DNA from: Helianthus annuus
Lineage: Eukaryota; Streptophyta; Magnoliopsida; Asterales; Asteraceae
Direction of reading: 5' to 3'
NCBI RefSeq assembly: GCF_002127325.2
Contig: NC_035445.2
Span: forward strand, 81,772,383 to 81,836,382
DNA: 64,000 nucleotides
Part shown: positions 45,827-57,600 of the stretch, one piece after another
Numbering within the stretch: position 1 is the stretch's first letter
How the letters are laid out: each line of letters opens with the position of its first letter
Made by a program: the position numbers and the translations under genes
Notes under the pieces: model-generated
What the model was told of the DNA's origin: nothing
The model's database searches: none
Seen by the model: only the letters and a program-made list of their open reading frames with translations

Positions 45827-48216
45827 TGTCACACCCCCAAAATCCACACGCGGAGTATCACCGCTTGGAGGCGTGACTGACCAGGATCTTAACCACCAAT
45901 CATATTGAACATGTATTATAGTTAAGTATAGCGGAAGCATTTAAGCAAAACCCAAACATAAGTGTTAACGTATGAAATATCATAAATATTGAAATAGCAT
46001 TCACGATCCTTTGCCCACAACGACCTGCTCCTCCCTGTGCAAGCTCCATATGTACCTAAGGTCCTGCAAGGCATGCAGCAGAGAGTCAACAACTAGTTGA
46101 GCGAGTTCACAGAAAGTAAGTTCAGTAATAGAATAGTATAGCAAGCATTGCGTTCGTTCACCTAATCATGCATCGTATTAGTTCGTTCATTATTCATGTA
46201 TAGTATTGGTTCGTATCGCGGGCCCTTTCGGCATGTATGCGAAGATTGGGGTTAATACTCCCAAATATCCTAGACTATGTATATTTGTATCGCTGGCCAC
46301 CCTGGCATGTGTGCGAAGTTCTAATATGTTTAGTTCGCAGCCTTCCCGAGGCATGTGTGCGAAGATCAGTCATAATTATCGCAGCCAACCCTTGGCGTGT
46401 GTGCGAAGATCTGTTCAAATAGGTATACTAGTCTAGCTGTATCTTATCATTCACCACCCTCACCCTGAGGACTCATATCATTATGTTCCATTAACTAAGT
46501 ATGTACGTATAATTTATTCAATCCCATTCCCACCCTGGGAACCCCATGCCTTGGCTGTGTGAACTCACCTTGGGTTGCTCGGCAGATACACAAAGAGAGA
46601 AAGAGAGTTCTTGCACTAACAGTGGTCAACCACGTCCTAACAGGGTTACCACATAAGTCAGGTTTGGTTCAAGCATTGCACGTATGTATCGCATAAATTA
46701 ACACGTTGCAAGCATGCAAGGATCATGGTAAACACGTATGAATCATAGCAAACACGTATAGCACGTTTATCAGTCAAAGCATATCATAATCATACTTGTG
46801 TGTCTCGGATGGTTGGGCCATTGAGCTTGTGCGAGCCCAACCATCTTGTGCAAGATAAATGTCTAACCCAATAAATACCCGGCCCAACATATAACGAATC
46901 AAATAGCATATCGGCCCAACCAGATAAGCAGTCCAATAACATAACAGTCCACAAATTCAATCATTTGGCCCAAACGGTTGGGCCTGTGACAGTGTAGGCC
47001 CAAACAGATGTACGTGCAAAGGTGGTCTCGAGTCGCAACCGGCGATCTCGAGTCGCAACCGAGGATTACGAGTCGCATCCGGAGATTACGAGTCACAACA
47101 GTAGGTTGCGAGTCGCAATGGCTGGTCTCGGTTCATCATGGTCCGGTTACGAGTCGCAACGGGACTCGCAACCATGGTTCCGGCTAATGCTGTTGTGGTC
47201 TCGAGTGGGGTACCGACTCGCAATCTGAGTCGCAACCATGCGTGTAACAGCTTTCCTGAATTCCTTAAATAACAATAACAACTAATCCGTGATTTCAGCA
47301 AACAGGTTCATCAGTTTCGGAAACAGATCAAGCATGATAATTAACAGTTTCAAAATATGGCAATTATCGATCAAATAGAGTCTTTAGCAACATATTTACA
47401 TAAACTCTATGAACCCTAATCGAACATATGAATAGTATTCAAGAACATTCATATTGTCATCAAGAACAGTAGCAACTAAATCAAACAAACATGCAATCGG
47501 ATTATCAAACCAGCCGATTTTAACTAGCATGCACCCTAGCCTATGTGTAAATAAATCTGTTAATATGATTATCAATCCGTTCGAGCTATACCAACACTAT
47601 CAGATCTATACATGAGCCGATTACATGAACATCATCAATCACATACAATAGCCCTAGATTATCATGCAAGAACATCATCAAACATGAAATCATATAACAT
47701 CATGTATAAACAACCAACCATAAACACTAACCGATTCTAGAGTGTGCACGAGGGATGATCCGATTACAAGGAACTTCGAGACTTGAGAGGGTCGGCTGCC
47801 TAGGGTTCCGATCGAGAGAGAGTATGTGTGTGCTCTTGATTGCAATGTTGTAAAAACTAGAACCCTAAGGTGTGTGTGTGCATATATACGTAATAGGGAA
47901 GTGGGCCGAAACCCCACTTGAGTGATCTCGTGGTCTCGAGTCCACTAAATGGACCGAGTGGGTTTTTGTGTAATCAAATACTATTTGGTTTAGGCAACAT
48001 ATCACGCAATCACATAACCATGTAACACATAACATATCATGTATTCGTTCAAGTAACATAGTTCACGTGAGCATATAACGTTACACAAGATAAGTCTAGA
48101 GTACGGGTTGTCACATTATCCCCAACTAATTGGAAATTTCGTCCCGAAATTTGGTATGCACTCACTGAGGGAGCTAGGTAAGTTCAATCGTTCACTGGTT
48201 TTCCTGGGGTGTCACA
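45827..48216 (-). repeat. Element D 3' LTR
   Basis: It runs TGTCACACCCCC to GGGGTGTCACA on the plus strand. It contains a cluster of GAGTCGCAAC words (47029-47230) and a buried hairpin plus LTR-start module (48109-48152). Confidence 0.94.
48134..48152 (-). promoter_or_regulatory. Buried hairpin / LTR-start module inside the element D LTR
   Basis: The arms AAATTTCG and CGAAATTT surround a 3-nt loop (GGA on the element strand). Eighteen bases further on, the minus strand shows TTGGGGATAA and then TGTGACA, a second LTR-like start at 48115. The same module is present in the right LTR (about 54301-54344). Confidence 0.6.
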
Positions 48217-50350
48217 TCCTCCCCCCGTTGATCTGGAATTTCGTCCCGAAATTCCGAAGTAGTAGCTTCAGCCTCAGTAGTGGTAGCATTGGTTTCGAAT
48301 AACTGGGGGTACTTTTCTGTCATCCTGTCTTCACGTTCCCAGGTGTACTCTGGGCCACGTTTGGAGTTCCAACGAACTCGGACAAGAGGGATTCTCTTGT
48401 GTTTGAGGACCTTCACATCCCGGTCCGTGATTTCCACTGGTTTCTCGACGAACTGCAACCGCTCGTCGATAGTGAGTTCCTTAAAAGGAATGATAAGGTT
48501 TTCATCTGATAGACACTTCTTTAAGTTCGATACATGAAAGACATTGTGAACTGCCTCGAGTTCAGCTGGTAAATTCAACTTGTAGGCTACCTTGCCAATC
48601 TTTTCTATAATTTCGAATGGTCCGACGTACCGCGGATTTAATTTGCCCCGTTTGCCAAAACGAACCACACCCTTCCAGGGTGAAACTTTCAATAAAAACC
48701 CGGTCCCCGACCTCAAATTCCAATGGCTTTCTACGCTTGTCCGCGTAGGCTTTCTGACGGTCGCGTGCTGCCGCCATGCGTTGTCTTATCTGTGCGATCT
48801 TTTCTGTGGCGTCCACTACTATCTCTGGACCCGTAATCTGACTATCCCCCACCTCTGCCCAGCAGAGGGGTGACCGGCATTTACGCCCGTACAATGCCTC
48901 GAACGGTGCGGCTTGAATGCTGGTATGATAACTATTATTATATGAGAACTCCACCAAAGGGAGGTGCTTTTCCCAGCCGTTGCCGAAGTCTATGACGCAT
49001 GCCCGAAGCATGTCTTCAAGTGTTTGAATCGTTCGCTCAGACTGCCCATCCGTCTGAGGATGATATGCTGTGCTCATATCTAATCGTGAGCCGAAAGATT
49101 TATGCATTGCTTGCCATAGCTCTGACGTGAATCGTGCATCGCGATCCGAAATAATAGAGATGGGCACTCCGTGCCTCGAAACAACTTCTTTAAGGTAGAC
49201 GTCTGCGAGAGTGGAGAACTTATCCGTTTCCTTTATAGGTAGGAAGTGTGCAGACTTGGTGAGTCGATCCACGATGACCCATATGGTATCATTCCCACGC
49301 TGGGATCTAGGTAGGCCTGTAACGAAATCCATGGAAATTTCTTCCCATTTCCATTGAGGTATCTTAGGCTGCTGAAGTAGGCCAGCTGGTTTCTGATATT
49401 CAACCTTGACTCTCGCACAGGTCAAACATTTTCCAACGTACGTAGCGATGTGGGCCTTCATACTAGGCCACCAATAAGTAGTACTAATATCGTGGTACAT
49501 TTTGTCCGACCCTGGATGTACCAAGTAGCGAGACTTGTGAGCTTCGTCCATCACAAGTTCACGTAGACCGCCATAAAGTGGGACCCAAATACGCCCCGTT
49601 ACATAGTAGGCGCCGTCTTCCTTCTGTTCCATTTGCTGTCGTGAGCCGCGTAAGGCTTCAGCCTTGACGTTTTCGGGTTTCGGTGCTTCTGCCTGAGCAT
49701 CTTGTATCTGTGCAGGAAGGCTAGACTGAATCGTAAGCTGTAGCGCTCGCACGCGCTGAGGTAGAGTGTCCTTCCGACTGAGGGCGTCCGCCACAACATT
49801 GGCCTTGCCTGGCTGGTACTTGATGGCGCATTCGTAGTCGCTAAGTAGTTCAACCCATCGTCGTTGATGCATGTTCAAATCCTTCTGCTTAAGGATATGC
49901 TCGAGACTCCTGTGATCGGTGTAAGTCGTGCACCTGGTACCGTACAGGTAGTGTCGCCATATCTTAAGCGCGAACACATCAGCTCCCAGCTCTAAATCGT
50001 GCGTCGTGTAGTCGCGTTCATGAATCTTGAGTTGACGAGAGGCGAAAGCGATAACCTTGTCGCGCTGAAAAGCAGTCTCCTGGGGCTCTCCCCAGCAATA
50101 GGTGACACCCTTCTGTGTCAGTAGCGTAAGTGGCTGAGCAATCTTCGAGAAATCCCTGCGTAAACCGTCTGTAGTACGTGGTGCAGGCCAGTTTCTGGTC
50201 GAGTCTACCTTGGATGGATCGATATGGATCCCATTCTTATTCACTACGTGGCCTAAGAAGTGGACTTCACGAATACCATGACGAACTTGTCTAGGTAGGG
50301 TTTGCACACCCTGTTCATAAGGTCCTTAAATACGGCAGGTGCGTTTCAAT
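48192..50350 (-). pseudogene. Element D pol remnant: RT fragment, RNase H, integrase, chromodomain
   Basis: RT survives only as a short piece ([20 protein letters not shown], about 50280-50350). It is joined out of frame to [19 protein letters not shown], so the FIDD active site is gone. Compared with element C, about 12 residues around GYYRRF and 38 residues including the first RNase H Asp are also absent. Integrase is complete in zinc finger (HKSRYLVHPGSDKMYH, CLTCARVKVEY) and catalytic residues (SMDFVTGL, IISDRDARF, GQSERTIQTLE). A one-base insertion near 48700 shifts the frame before the GPF motif. The chromodomain frame (to 48192) ends 22 bases inside the LTR. Confidence 0.88.
48235..48255 (-). 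promoter_or_regulatory. Hairpin upstream of element D polypurine tract
   Basis: The arms GGAATTTCG (48235-48243) and CGAAATTCC (48247-48255) pair perfectly over 9 bp around a 3-nt loop (GGA on the element strand). Eighteen bases, including ACGGGGGGAGGA, separate it from the LTR. In D it is translated as FRDEI. Confidence 0.72.
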
Positions 50351-50490
50351 AATATCAAACCATCCATCATTTCAACCATAAAGTATAATAGTTAAAATAA
50401 TTCACTAAACCCAATACGATTGATGTTCAAACCAAACTTTGTTCGAGTAACAGAGACATAATAAGGAAAATCCCAAATCGAGTTATAAAT

Positions 50491-51714
50491 TCAAATATTG
50501 TTCACAGCGTCTCCTTGTCCTAACACGAAAGCTTGACCTCTTGCCTCGTTGCCATTGTTGTTGTTGTTGTTGTTCCCGTTGCCCTGGTTATTGTTGTGGT
50601 TCTGATTCTGGTTCAACTGCGGGCAATCGCGCTTGTAATGACCTTCTGCCCCACACTGGAAACATCCCCGATTTCCACGCTGTGGCTGCTGCTGCTGTGG
50701 GTTCTGAGGAGCTGGTGGTGGAAGTTGCTGGTTCTGATTAGTTGGCCGTGAGCTTCTGCAATCCTTGGCTTCGTGCCCTAGCTTGAGACATCTCTGGCAA
50801 CGTTCCTTGCGACACCTTCCACTATGGTGCCTGTTACACTTGTTACATAGTGGGTGTATTCCCCTGTATCCACCCTGCTCCAGATTGCCAGATGATTGCT
50901 GACTCGGATTCTGGTAGTCATTCGTCCTGCGCTGCTGTGCTTGAGACTGATCGGGAACTGATCCCCCGCTGGAATTCCCGTCCCATTTCCGTTTGTGGTC
51001 GTTGGGTGTAGCAGAAGTAGCAGCTGGAGTGACTGTAGCAGTAGTGCTGACGCGTTTAGGCAGTTTATTCTGATCCACTGCCTGGTCGGTGATGCGATGA
51101 GCGAGGCGCTGAATTTCCTGTATGTTGTCGAGATTAGCCGACGTCACGTGGCTCTGAATCTCTGGCGCCAATCCCTTGAGATACATCTCAATGCGCTTGT
51201 ATGGAGGGTCCACCATAGTTGGACACAGAACGGCCAGCTCGTTCGACCGTTTAGTATACGCTTCGATCTCTGACCCAACCATTTTCAGATTATATAGCTC
51301 GTCTTCCAGCTTGTGAATGTCTTCACGCGTACAATACTCCCTCTTAATGAGTTCCTTAAAGTCGTTCCAGGGTGTGGCGTTAGCAGCTGCCAACCCTAAG
51401 ATCTGAACCTGGGCGTTCCACCAAGTCAGTGCTATTCCCTCCAAGGTGCCGGTGGCAAACTTGACCTTGCGAGCCTCAGGGCACTCGCACATTTCGAATA
51501 CGGATTCTAGCTTCTCAAACCAGTGGAGGAGTCCCACTGCCCCCTCTGTGCCGCTGAAGGAATTTGGACGACAGTCCATGAAATTCTTAAAGGTGCAAAC
51601 TTGCTGCGCTGGTTGACCTGCTTGAGCAGCTGCAAGTGCCGCAGCAACTTGAGCTTGAACGAGAGCCTCTAGCTGGGCTTGTGTCATGTTGATTCGTCCA
51701 GACATGATCTTCAT
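50491..51714 (-). CDS. Element D gag, intact
   Basis: The likely start is MKIMSGRINMTQAQLEAL at 51714 (or the inner Met at 51705), giving about 405 residues. The frame stays open upstream to 51864. Capsid text includes CRPNSFSGTEGAVGLLHWFE and LTWWNAQVQILG. Three Cys/His clusters follow: CNKCNRHHSGRC, CQRCLKLGHEAKDC and CFQCGAEGHYKRDC. A Gln/Asn-rich tail ends GQGDAVNNI. After the stop, 140 bp of unrelated AT-rich sequence replaces the expected protease. Gag alone could still form particles and package RNA. Confidence 0.88.
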   Translation of the reverse strand: MKIMSGRINMTQAQLEALVQAQVAAALAAAQAGQPAQQVCTFKNFMDCRPNSFSGTEGAVGLLHWFEKLESVFEMCECPEARKVKFATGTLEGIALTWWNAQVQILGLAAANATPWNDFKELIKREYCTREDIHKLEDELYNLKMVGSEIEAYTKRSNELAVLCPTMVDPPYKRIEMYLKGLAPEIQSHVTSANLDNIQEIQRLAHRITDQAVDQNKLPKRVSTTATVTPAATSATPNDHKRKWDGNSSGGSVPDQSQAQQRRTNDYQNPSQQSSGNLEQGGYRGIHPLCNKCNRHHSGRCRKERCQRCLKLGHEAKDCRSSRPTNQNQQLPPPAPQNPQQQQPQRGNRGCFQCGAEGHYKRDCPQLNQNQNHNNNQGNGNNNNNNNGNEARGQAFVLGQGDAVNNI

Positions 51715-52003
51715 AGTAAAAGTAACGTAAGTAAGAGTGGTTCGCGAGTAGGGCGATGACAGAAAAGTGTAAGCACGTAGGTGTTCTCGTGAAATAAAGT
51801 CGTGTGTATCTAAGCGTAATGCGGGCAAAGTTCTAAGCAGTTCTAGCAAACAGGCAATAAACATAAACCTTATTACCTAGGATGTCGAGTCTTGCACGTG
51901 GAGCGTAGCGTCGTTGTGGATCGTTGAGAGCACTGTTCTGGTTATAGTCTGGTTTTAATAAAAACGTTTTCCCATATTAAAACCTAGTTCCCTATAACCA
52001 ATG

Positions 52004-52015
52004 GCTCTGATACCA
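52004..52015 (-). promoter_or_regulatory. Element D primer-binding site (tRNA-iMet type)
   Basis: The minus strand reads TGGTATCAGAGC, three bases from the 5' LTR. Confidence 0.9.
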
Positions 52016-52018
52016 ATC

Positions 52019-54408
52019 TGTCACACCCCCAAAATCCACACGCGGAGTATCACCGCTTGGAGGCGTGACTGACCAAGATCTTAACCACCAATCATATTGA
52101 ACATGTATTATAGTTAAGTATAGCGGAAGCATTTAAGCAAAACCCAAACATAAGTTTTAACGTATGAAATATCATAAGTATTGAAATAGCATTCACGATC
52201 CTTTGCCCACAACGACCTGCTCCTCCCTGTGCAAGCTCCATATGTACCTAAGGTCCTGCAAGGCATGCAGCAGAGAGTCAACAACTAGTTGAGCGAGTTC
52301 ACAGAAAGTAAGTTCAGTAATAGAATAGTATAGCAAGCATTGCGTTCGTTCACCTAATCATGTATCGTATTAGTTCGTTCATTATTCATGTATAGTGTTG
52401 GTTCGTATCGCGGGCCCTTTCGGCATGTATGCGAAGATTGGGGTTAATACTCCCAAATATCCTAGACTATGTATATTTGTATCGCTGGCCACCCTGGCAT
52501 GTGTGCGAAGTTCTAATATGTTTAGTTCGCAGCCTTCCCGAGGCATGTGTGCGAAGATCAGTCATAATTATCGCAGCCAACCCTTGGCGTGTGTGCGAAG
52601 ATCTGTTCAAATAGGTATACTAGTCTAGCCGTATCTTATCATTCACCACCCTCACCCTGAGGACTCATATCATTATGTTCCGTTAACTAAGTATGTACGT
52701 ATAATTTATTCAATCCCATTCCCACCCTGGGAACCCCATGCCTTGGCTGTGTGAACTCACCTTGGGTTGCTCGGCAGATACACAAAGAGAGAAAGAGAGT
52801 TCTTGCACTAACAGTGGTCAACCACGTCCTAACAGGGTTACCACATAAGTCAGGTTTGGTTCAAGCATTGCACGTATGTATCGCATAAATTAACACGTTG
52901 CAAGCATGCAAGGATCATGGTAAACACGTATGAATCATAGCAAACACGTATAGCACGTTTATCAGTCAAAGCATATCATAATCATACTTGTGTGTCTCGG
53001 ATGGTTGGGCCATTGAGCTTGTGCGAGCCCAACCATCTTGTGCAAGATAAATGTCTAACCCAATAAATACTCGGTCCAACATATAACGAATCAAATAGCA
53101 TATCGGCCCAACCAGATAAGCAGTCCAATAACATAACAGTCCACAAATTCAATCATTTGGCCCAAACGGTTGGGCCTGTGACAGTGTAGGCCCAAACAGA
53201 TGTACGTGCAAAGGTGGTCTCGAGTCGCAACCGGCGATCTCGAGTCGCAACCGAGGATTACGAGTCGCATCCGGAGATTACGAGTCACAACAGTAGGTTG
53301 CGAGTCGCAATGGCTGGTCTCGGTTCATCATGGTCCGGTTACGAGTCGCAACGGGACTCGCAACCATGGTTCCGGCTAATGCTGTTGTGGTCTCGAGTGG
53401 GGTACCGACTCGCAATCTGAGTCGCAACCATGCGTGTAACAGCTTTCCTGAATTCCTTAAATAACAATAACAACTAATCCGTGATTTCAGCAAACAGGTT
53501 CATCAGTTTCGGAAACAGATCAAGCATGATAATTAACAGTTTCAAAATATGGCAATTATCGATCAAATAGAGTCTTTAGCAACATATTTACATAAACTCT
53601 ATGAACTCTAATCGAACATATGAATAGTATTCAAGAACATTCATATTGTCATCAAGAACAGTAGCAACTAAATCAAACAAACATGCAATCGGATTATCAA
53701 ACCAGCCGATTTTAACTAGCATGCACCCTAGCCTATGTGTAAATAAATCTGTTAATATGATTATCAATCCGTTCGAGCTATACCAACACTATCAGATCTA
53801 TACATGAGCCGATTACATGAACATCATCAATCACATACAATAGCCCTAGATTATCATGCAAGAACATCATCAAACATGAAATCATATAACATCATGTATA
53901 AACAACCAACCATAAACACTAACCGATTCTAGAGTGTGCACGAGGGATGATCCGATTACAAGGAACTTCGAGACTTGAGAGGGTCGGCTGCCTAGGGTTC
54001 CGATCGAGAGAGAGTATGTGTGTGCTCTTGATTGCAATGTTGTAAAAACTAGAACCCTAAGGTGTGTGTGTGCATATATACGTAATAGGGAAGTGGGCCG
54101 AAACCCCACTTGAGTGATCTCGTGGTCTCGAGTCCACTAAATGGACCGAGTGGGTTTTTGTGTAATCAAATACTATTCGGTTTAGGCAACATATCACGCA
54201 ATCACATAACCATGTAACACATAACATATCATGTATTCGTTCAAGTAACATAGTTCACGTGAGCATATAACGTTACACAAGATAAGTCTAGAGTACGGGT
54301 TGTCACATTATCCCCAACTAATTGGAAATTTCGTCCCGAAATTTGGTATGCACTCACTGAGGGAGCTAGGTAAGTTCAATCGTTCACTGGTTTTCCTGGG
54401 GTGTCACA
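52019..54408 (-). repeat. Element D 5' LTR
   Basis: This 2390-bp LTR has the same length as the partner at 45827-48216. Differences are about eleven, for example near 52078, 52155 and 53071. Confidence 0.94.
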
Positions 54409-57400
54409 TAAATGTTCTCATATGGTACATTAAGAAATAAATAACTAGGTTATTTGTCCTAGTTAAAGTATGGTAGAAACAAATAAGGAATGAAAGTTGT
54501 GTCAATTCTAATTAGTGACAAAACTTGAGGGACCAAAAAGGTTAGGATGGAAAGATGGGTTTTAATTATGAAAGTTAACACACATAAACACACACATACG
54601 TGTGTTCTAGAAACGAGCAGGAGCTCTCATGAGAGCTCAAGAAACCCTAAACGTGAAGAATCATCAAATCGAAGGGCAAATCAAGGTCTAAATTCATGAA
54701 TGAACACGGATTAATGATCACCTTCACAAGGGGATCGTAAGGTATGTCTTAAAAGTTAGATTGGTGATCTTTCACGAAGTGGGTTATGATGTAAATTGCG
54801 AATTTGTATGAATTGAGAATGGGTGTGTGTTAGAATCATCATATTGAACATGGGTTATGCATGATTTAGGTTAATTTGATGTTTAAGGATGAAACCCATT
54901 AGTCATGGTGAAAATGATGACTTGAGTCATCATCTATGTCTAATTCTTGTTGAATGTTGATGTATTATGTGAATAATATGGATTCTTATTAGATGAATTG
55001 AAAGAAATGTGATACTAGTATGTTTGATGTTTATGCATGAATGATTCATGTTGATTAGGAAGTGGAAATTGATGAATTATGTATGAGATTAGGAGATTGT
55101 GCATGAACTAGTTGTACTTTATGTTTAGAAGGTAGTACATACACCAAGGGTATGATGATATTAAGAAGAACTTAAGTTTAGATCACTAGTAAGTGATTAA
55201 TAATGTAGTTATGAAGTGGGTTTTAGATAATGTGATGTAAATTGATGATTTACTTATGTTAATGATGTTTGGAATCAAACATGTGTGTTAATGTTTAAAG
55301 AAGTCGGATAAGAAATGATAGATTAGCATGTTATAAGGTTGAATGATAAATTCCATATAAGATCCGTGTAATGAAAAGGTTGTGATGAATGATGAATAAG
55401 CTAACTATCTTGAGAATGATATATGATAGTTGATGTTTGATAAGCGACATGGAAGCTTGGGAAAGAAGCGGGTCAATTGGAACTTATGTGCACGGGAAGC
55501 GTACTCGGATGCAAGGTAAGTTAAGCTTACACCCTCCTTGTAGAAAGCCTATTCATTGTATAGATTATGAATATGATAAGTTTATAAATGAGGTATGAAG
55601 TTCCGACAAGTTTTGATACGGGTCGGAACATGTGTTCATGACAAGAAACTAAGTTTGATGGGTAAAAAGGGATAAAAGGGTATTATGGAAATTTTGGTTG
55701 CGAATTAATGAAGGAATAAGTTACATTGATGGGATGATGGATAATTAAAAACCCACAAGGATAAAATGGATATTTAGATTTAACGGGTCAAATGGTGAAG
55801 ATATCACCATTTGGCGATATCGACTAATGAATTGTTTTGTCAAGCGTTGTGAATTCACAAAATGAATAGCGAAAGGAAATTCGTTGCTATTAACGAGCAA
55901 TTTAGCGGATGAAGTATTAAAACGGGTCATAGCTTTGATCCGAGCCAGGTATATGTAATTAGAGTTATAGTTAAGTAGTGAGATTGGCTAAATATGCAAT
56001 GAAGTCCTTTGTTGTAAAGGATGGAGCGAAGTTGACAAAAATGCCCTTGATAGGTATATCGGGCGAATGACTTTAAAAGGTTGTTTAGAAACAAGCCATT
56101 AGATTAAATGATTACTTTGGACATGTATGAAAGCGAAAAGTATGATCTTTGTGAGTCAAAGTCCTTAAAAATGCGTAAATACCCTTAACGGGTCAAAATA
56201 ACATTTAAGTGGAAATGGGTTGTGATGTTGTAAGAAACCCGTGTTTGGAACCTTATATGATAGAAAACGTTGAAATAATAAGGTTCATGAGGAATTTAGG
56301 CCAAACAATCAAGTTATGTTGATGAATGCATGAACGAGTCAAAATTCGGTAAAAGGGTAATAAGCCGAAGGCTTAAAAGTCCCAAATTTTGGTAGTCCAA
56401 ATATTGGATTTTTACTCCATGTGATGGAGAATTAAATTACGATCGCGTAGGAAAAAGAATCGGGTAAAACGGATTAAAAACGAGTGAGTTATGCTCGTTT
56501 CCGTGAAATCGGGTTATGCTGGGAATCTGCAGCACCAGCATCAACATTCTGTCGAAAACACATGCTAGCGTAGCGCGACGGGCCGTAGCGCTACGCGAGC
56601 ATGTGCCAGTTTCGCGAAAATCGTTTATTTTAACCGTATACACATTGCGAACCCGTCTGGACCGTTTTTAAACGCGTATAAACTAAGAATGATTAGTTTA
56701 TTCCTTGTTTTAGGGAAAGTAGATACGTATGAAGGTATGTATGTATGTATGTATGAATATAAGTGGTATGTGTGAATGAATGTATGTGTGTATGTATGCA
56801 AGTAGGTATATATGAGCGTATGCACGTATGTAGGCATGCGTGAAGATATGAATGTATGTAGGTATGTAGGTGTGTATGTAGGTAGTATGTGTGTGTATAT
56901 ACATATCCAAGTGAGTATATACGAATGTATGCACGTATGTAGGGTTGTGTGAAGGCATGTAATAGGTATGTATGTAGGCATGTAGGTATGTATGTATGTA
57001 TGTAGGTATGCACGTATATAGGCACGTACGTATGAATGTAGGTATGTATGTATGTAAGTAGTTATGTGTGAGCGGATGCATATATGTAAATATGTATGAA
57101 AGTATATACGCATGTATTCAATGAAAATGAGTATTGACGATAATAATAGCGTGCCTTGTGAACAAAGTGTAACGCAGGTACAACGAGAAAGTCTCACCAC
57201 GGAATGTATAATCAGATGGAAAACTGGAATGTAAAGAGATAATGAAATGATAAGTCAGCAAGGAGGAATCTTATTTATGCTTATAATGTGTGCTAACGTT
57301 ATGAATGTATGTGGTGAGCGCAGGTTGATCGGGTCACGGAGGATCATCAAGGAATAGAGATCGAGTACCGAGTCACATGAAGGATTGTACGGGGTTGTCT

Positions 57401-57584
57401 AAGAATGTAATTTGTTATACATAAGTTATGTTTTATTCTATAATTGAGTTAGTTTGATGTATTCAATATAAAAGAGTTATTTTAAAAGTGAACTTTCAAG
57501 TAAGACATGAGGTTTATAATGAAAGAAATTTTATGGCATGAACTTCCGCTGCGACTTTTGTCAATTACGTGTTAAGGTCTTACA
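54409..57584 (+). repeat. Element E 5' LTR, main part (first 39 bases at 45788-45826)
   Basis: The LTR starts TGTAACACCCCAAAACCC at 45788, is split by element D, and ends GTTAAGGTCTTACA at 57584. It carries a strong GC-rich hairpin (56561-56603) and a degenerate GTAT repeat (about 56733-57115). It contains no gene. Confidence 0.9.
56561..56603 (+). repeat. GC-rich inverted repeat in the element E LTR
   Basis: The 16-bp arms start CATGCTAGCGTAGCGC and GCGCTACGCGAGCATG with one mismatch, around an 11-nt loop. The same structure is in the right LTR at 61609-61651. Confidence 0.75.
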
Positions 57585-57587
57585 AGT

Positions 57588-57600
57588 TGGTATCAGAGCC
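57588..57600 (+). promoter_or_regulatory. Element E primer-binding site (tRNA-iMet type)
   Basis: TGGTATCAGAGCC lies three bases after the LTR end, confirming plus orientation. Confidence 0.92.

Larger units (their letters stand above)
45827..54408 (-). mobile_element. Element D: young Tekay-type chromovirus with internal deletions, nested in the left LTR of E
   Basis: Two 2390-bp LTRs flank a minus-strand gag and a deleted pol. The target-site duplication TAAAT (45822-45826 and 54409-54413) is perfect. I count about eleven differences between the LTRs, nearly all transitions, so it is recent. Protease, most of RT and part of RNase H are missing. Confidence 0.93.

Noticed and set aside
47022..48059. 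Several 60-75 codon frames in the D LTRs
   Set aside because: Short, present identically in both LTRs, and overlapping the GAGTCGCAAC cluster; no coding signature.
56625..57200. Long minus-strand frames rich in IHTYIHTYLHTY in both E LTRs
   Set aside because: They are translations of a degenerate GTAT simple repeat and occur in several frames at once.
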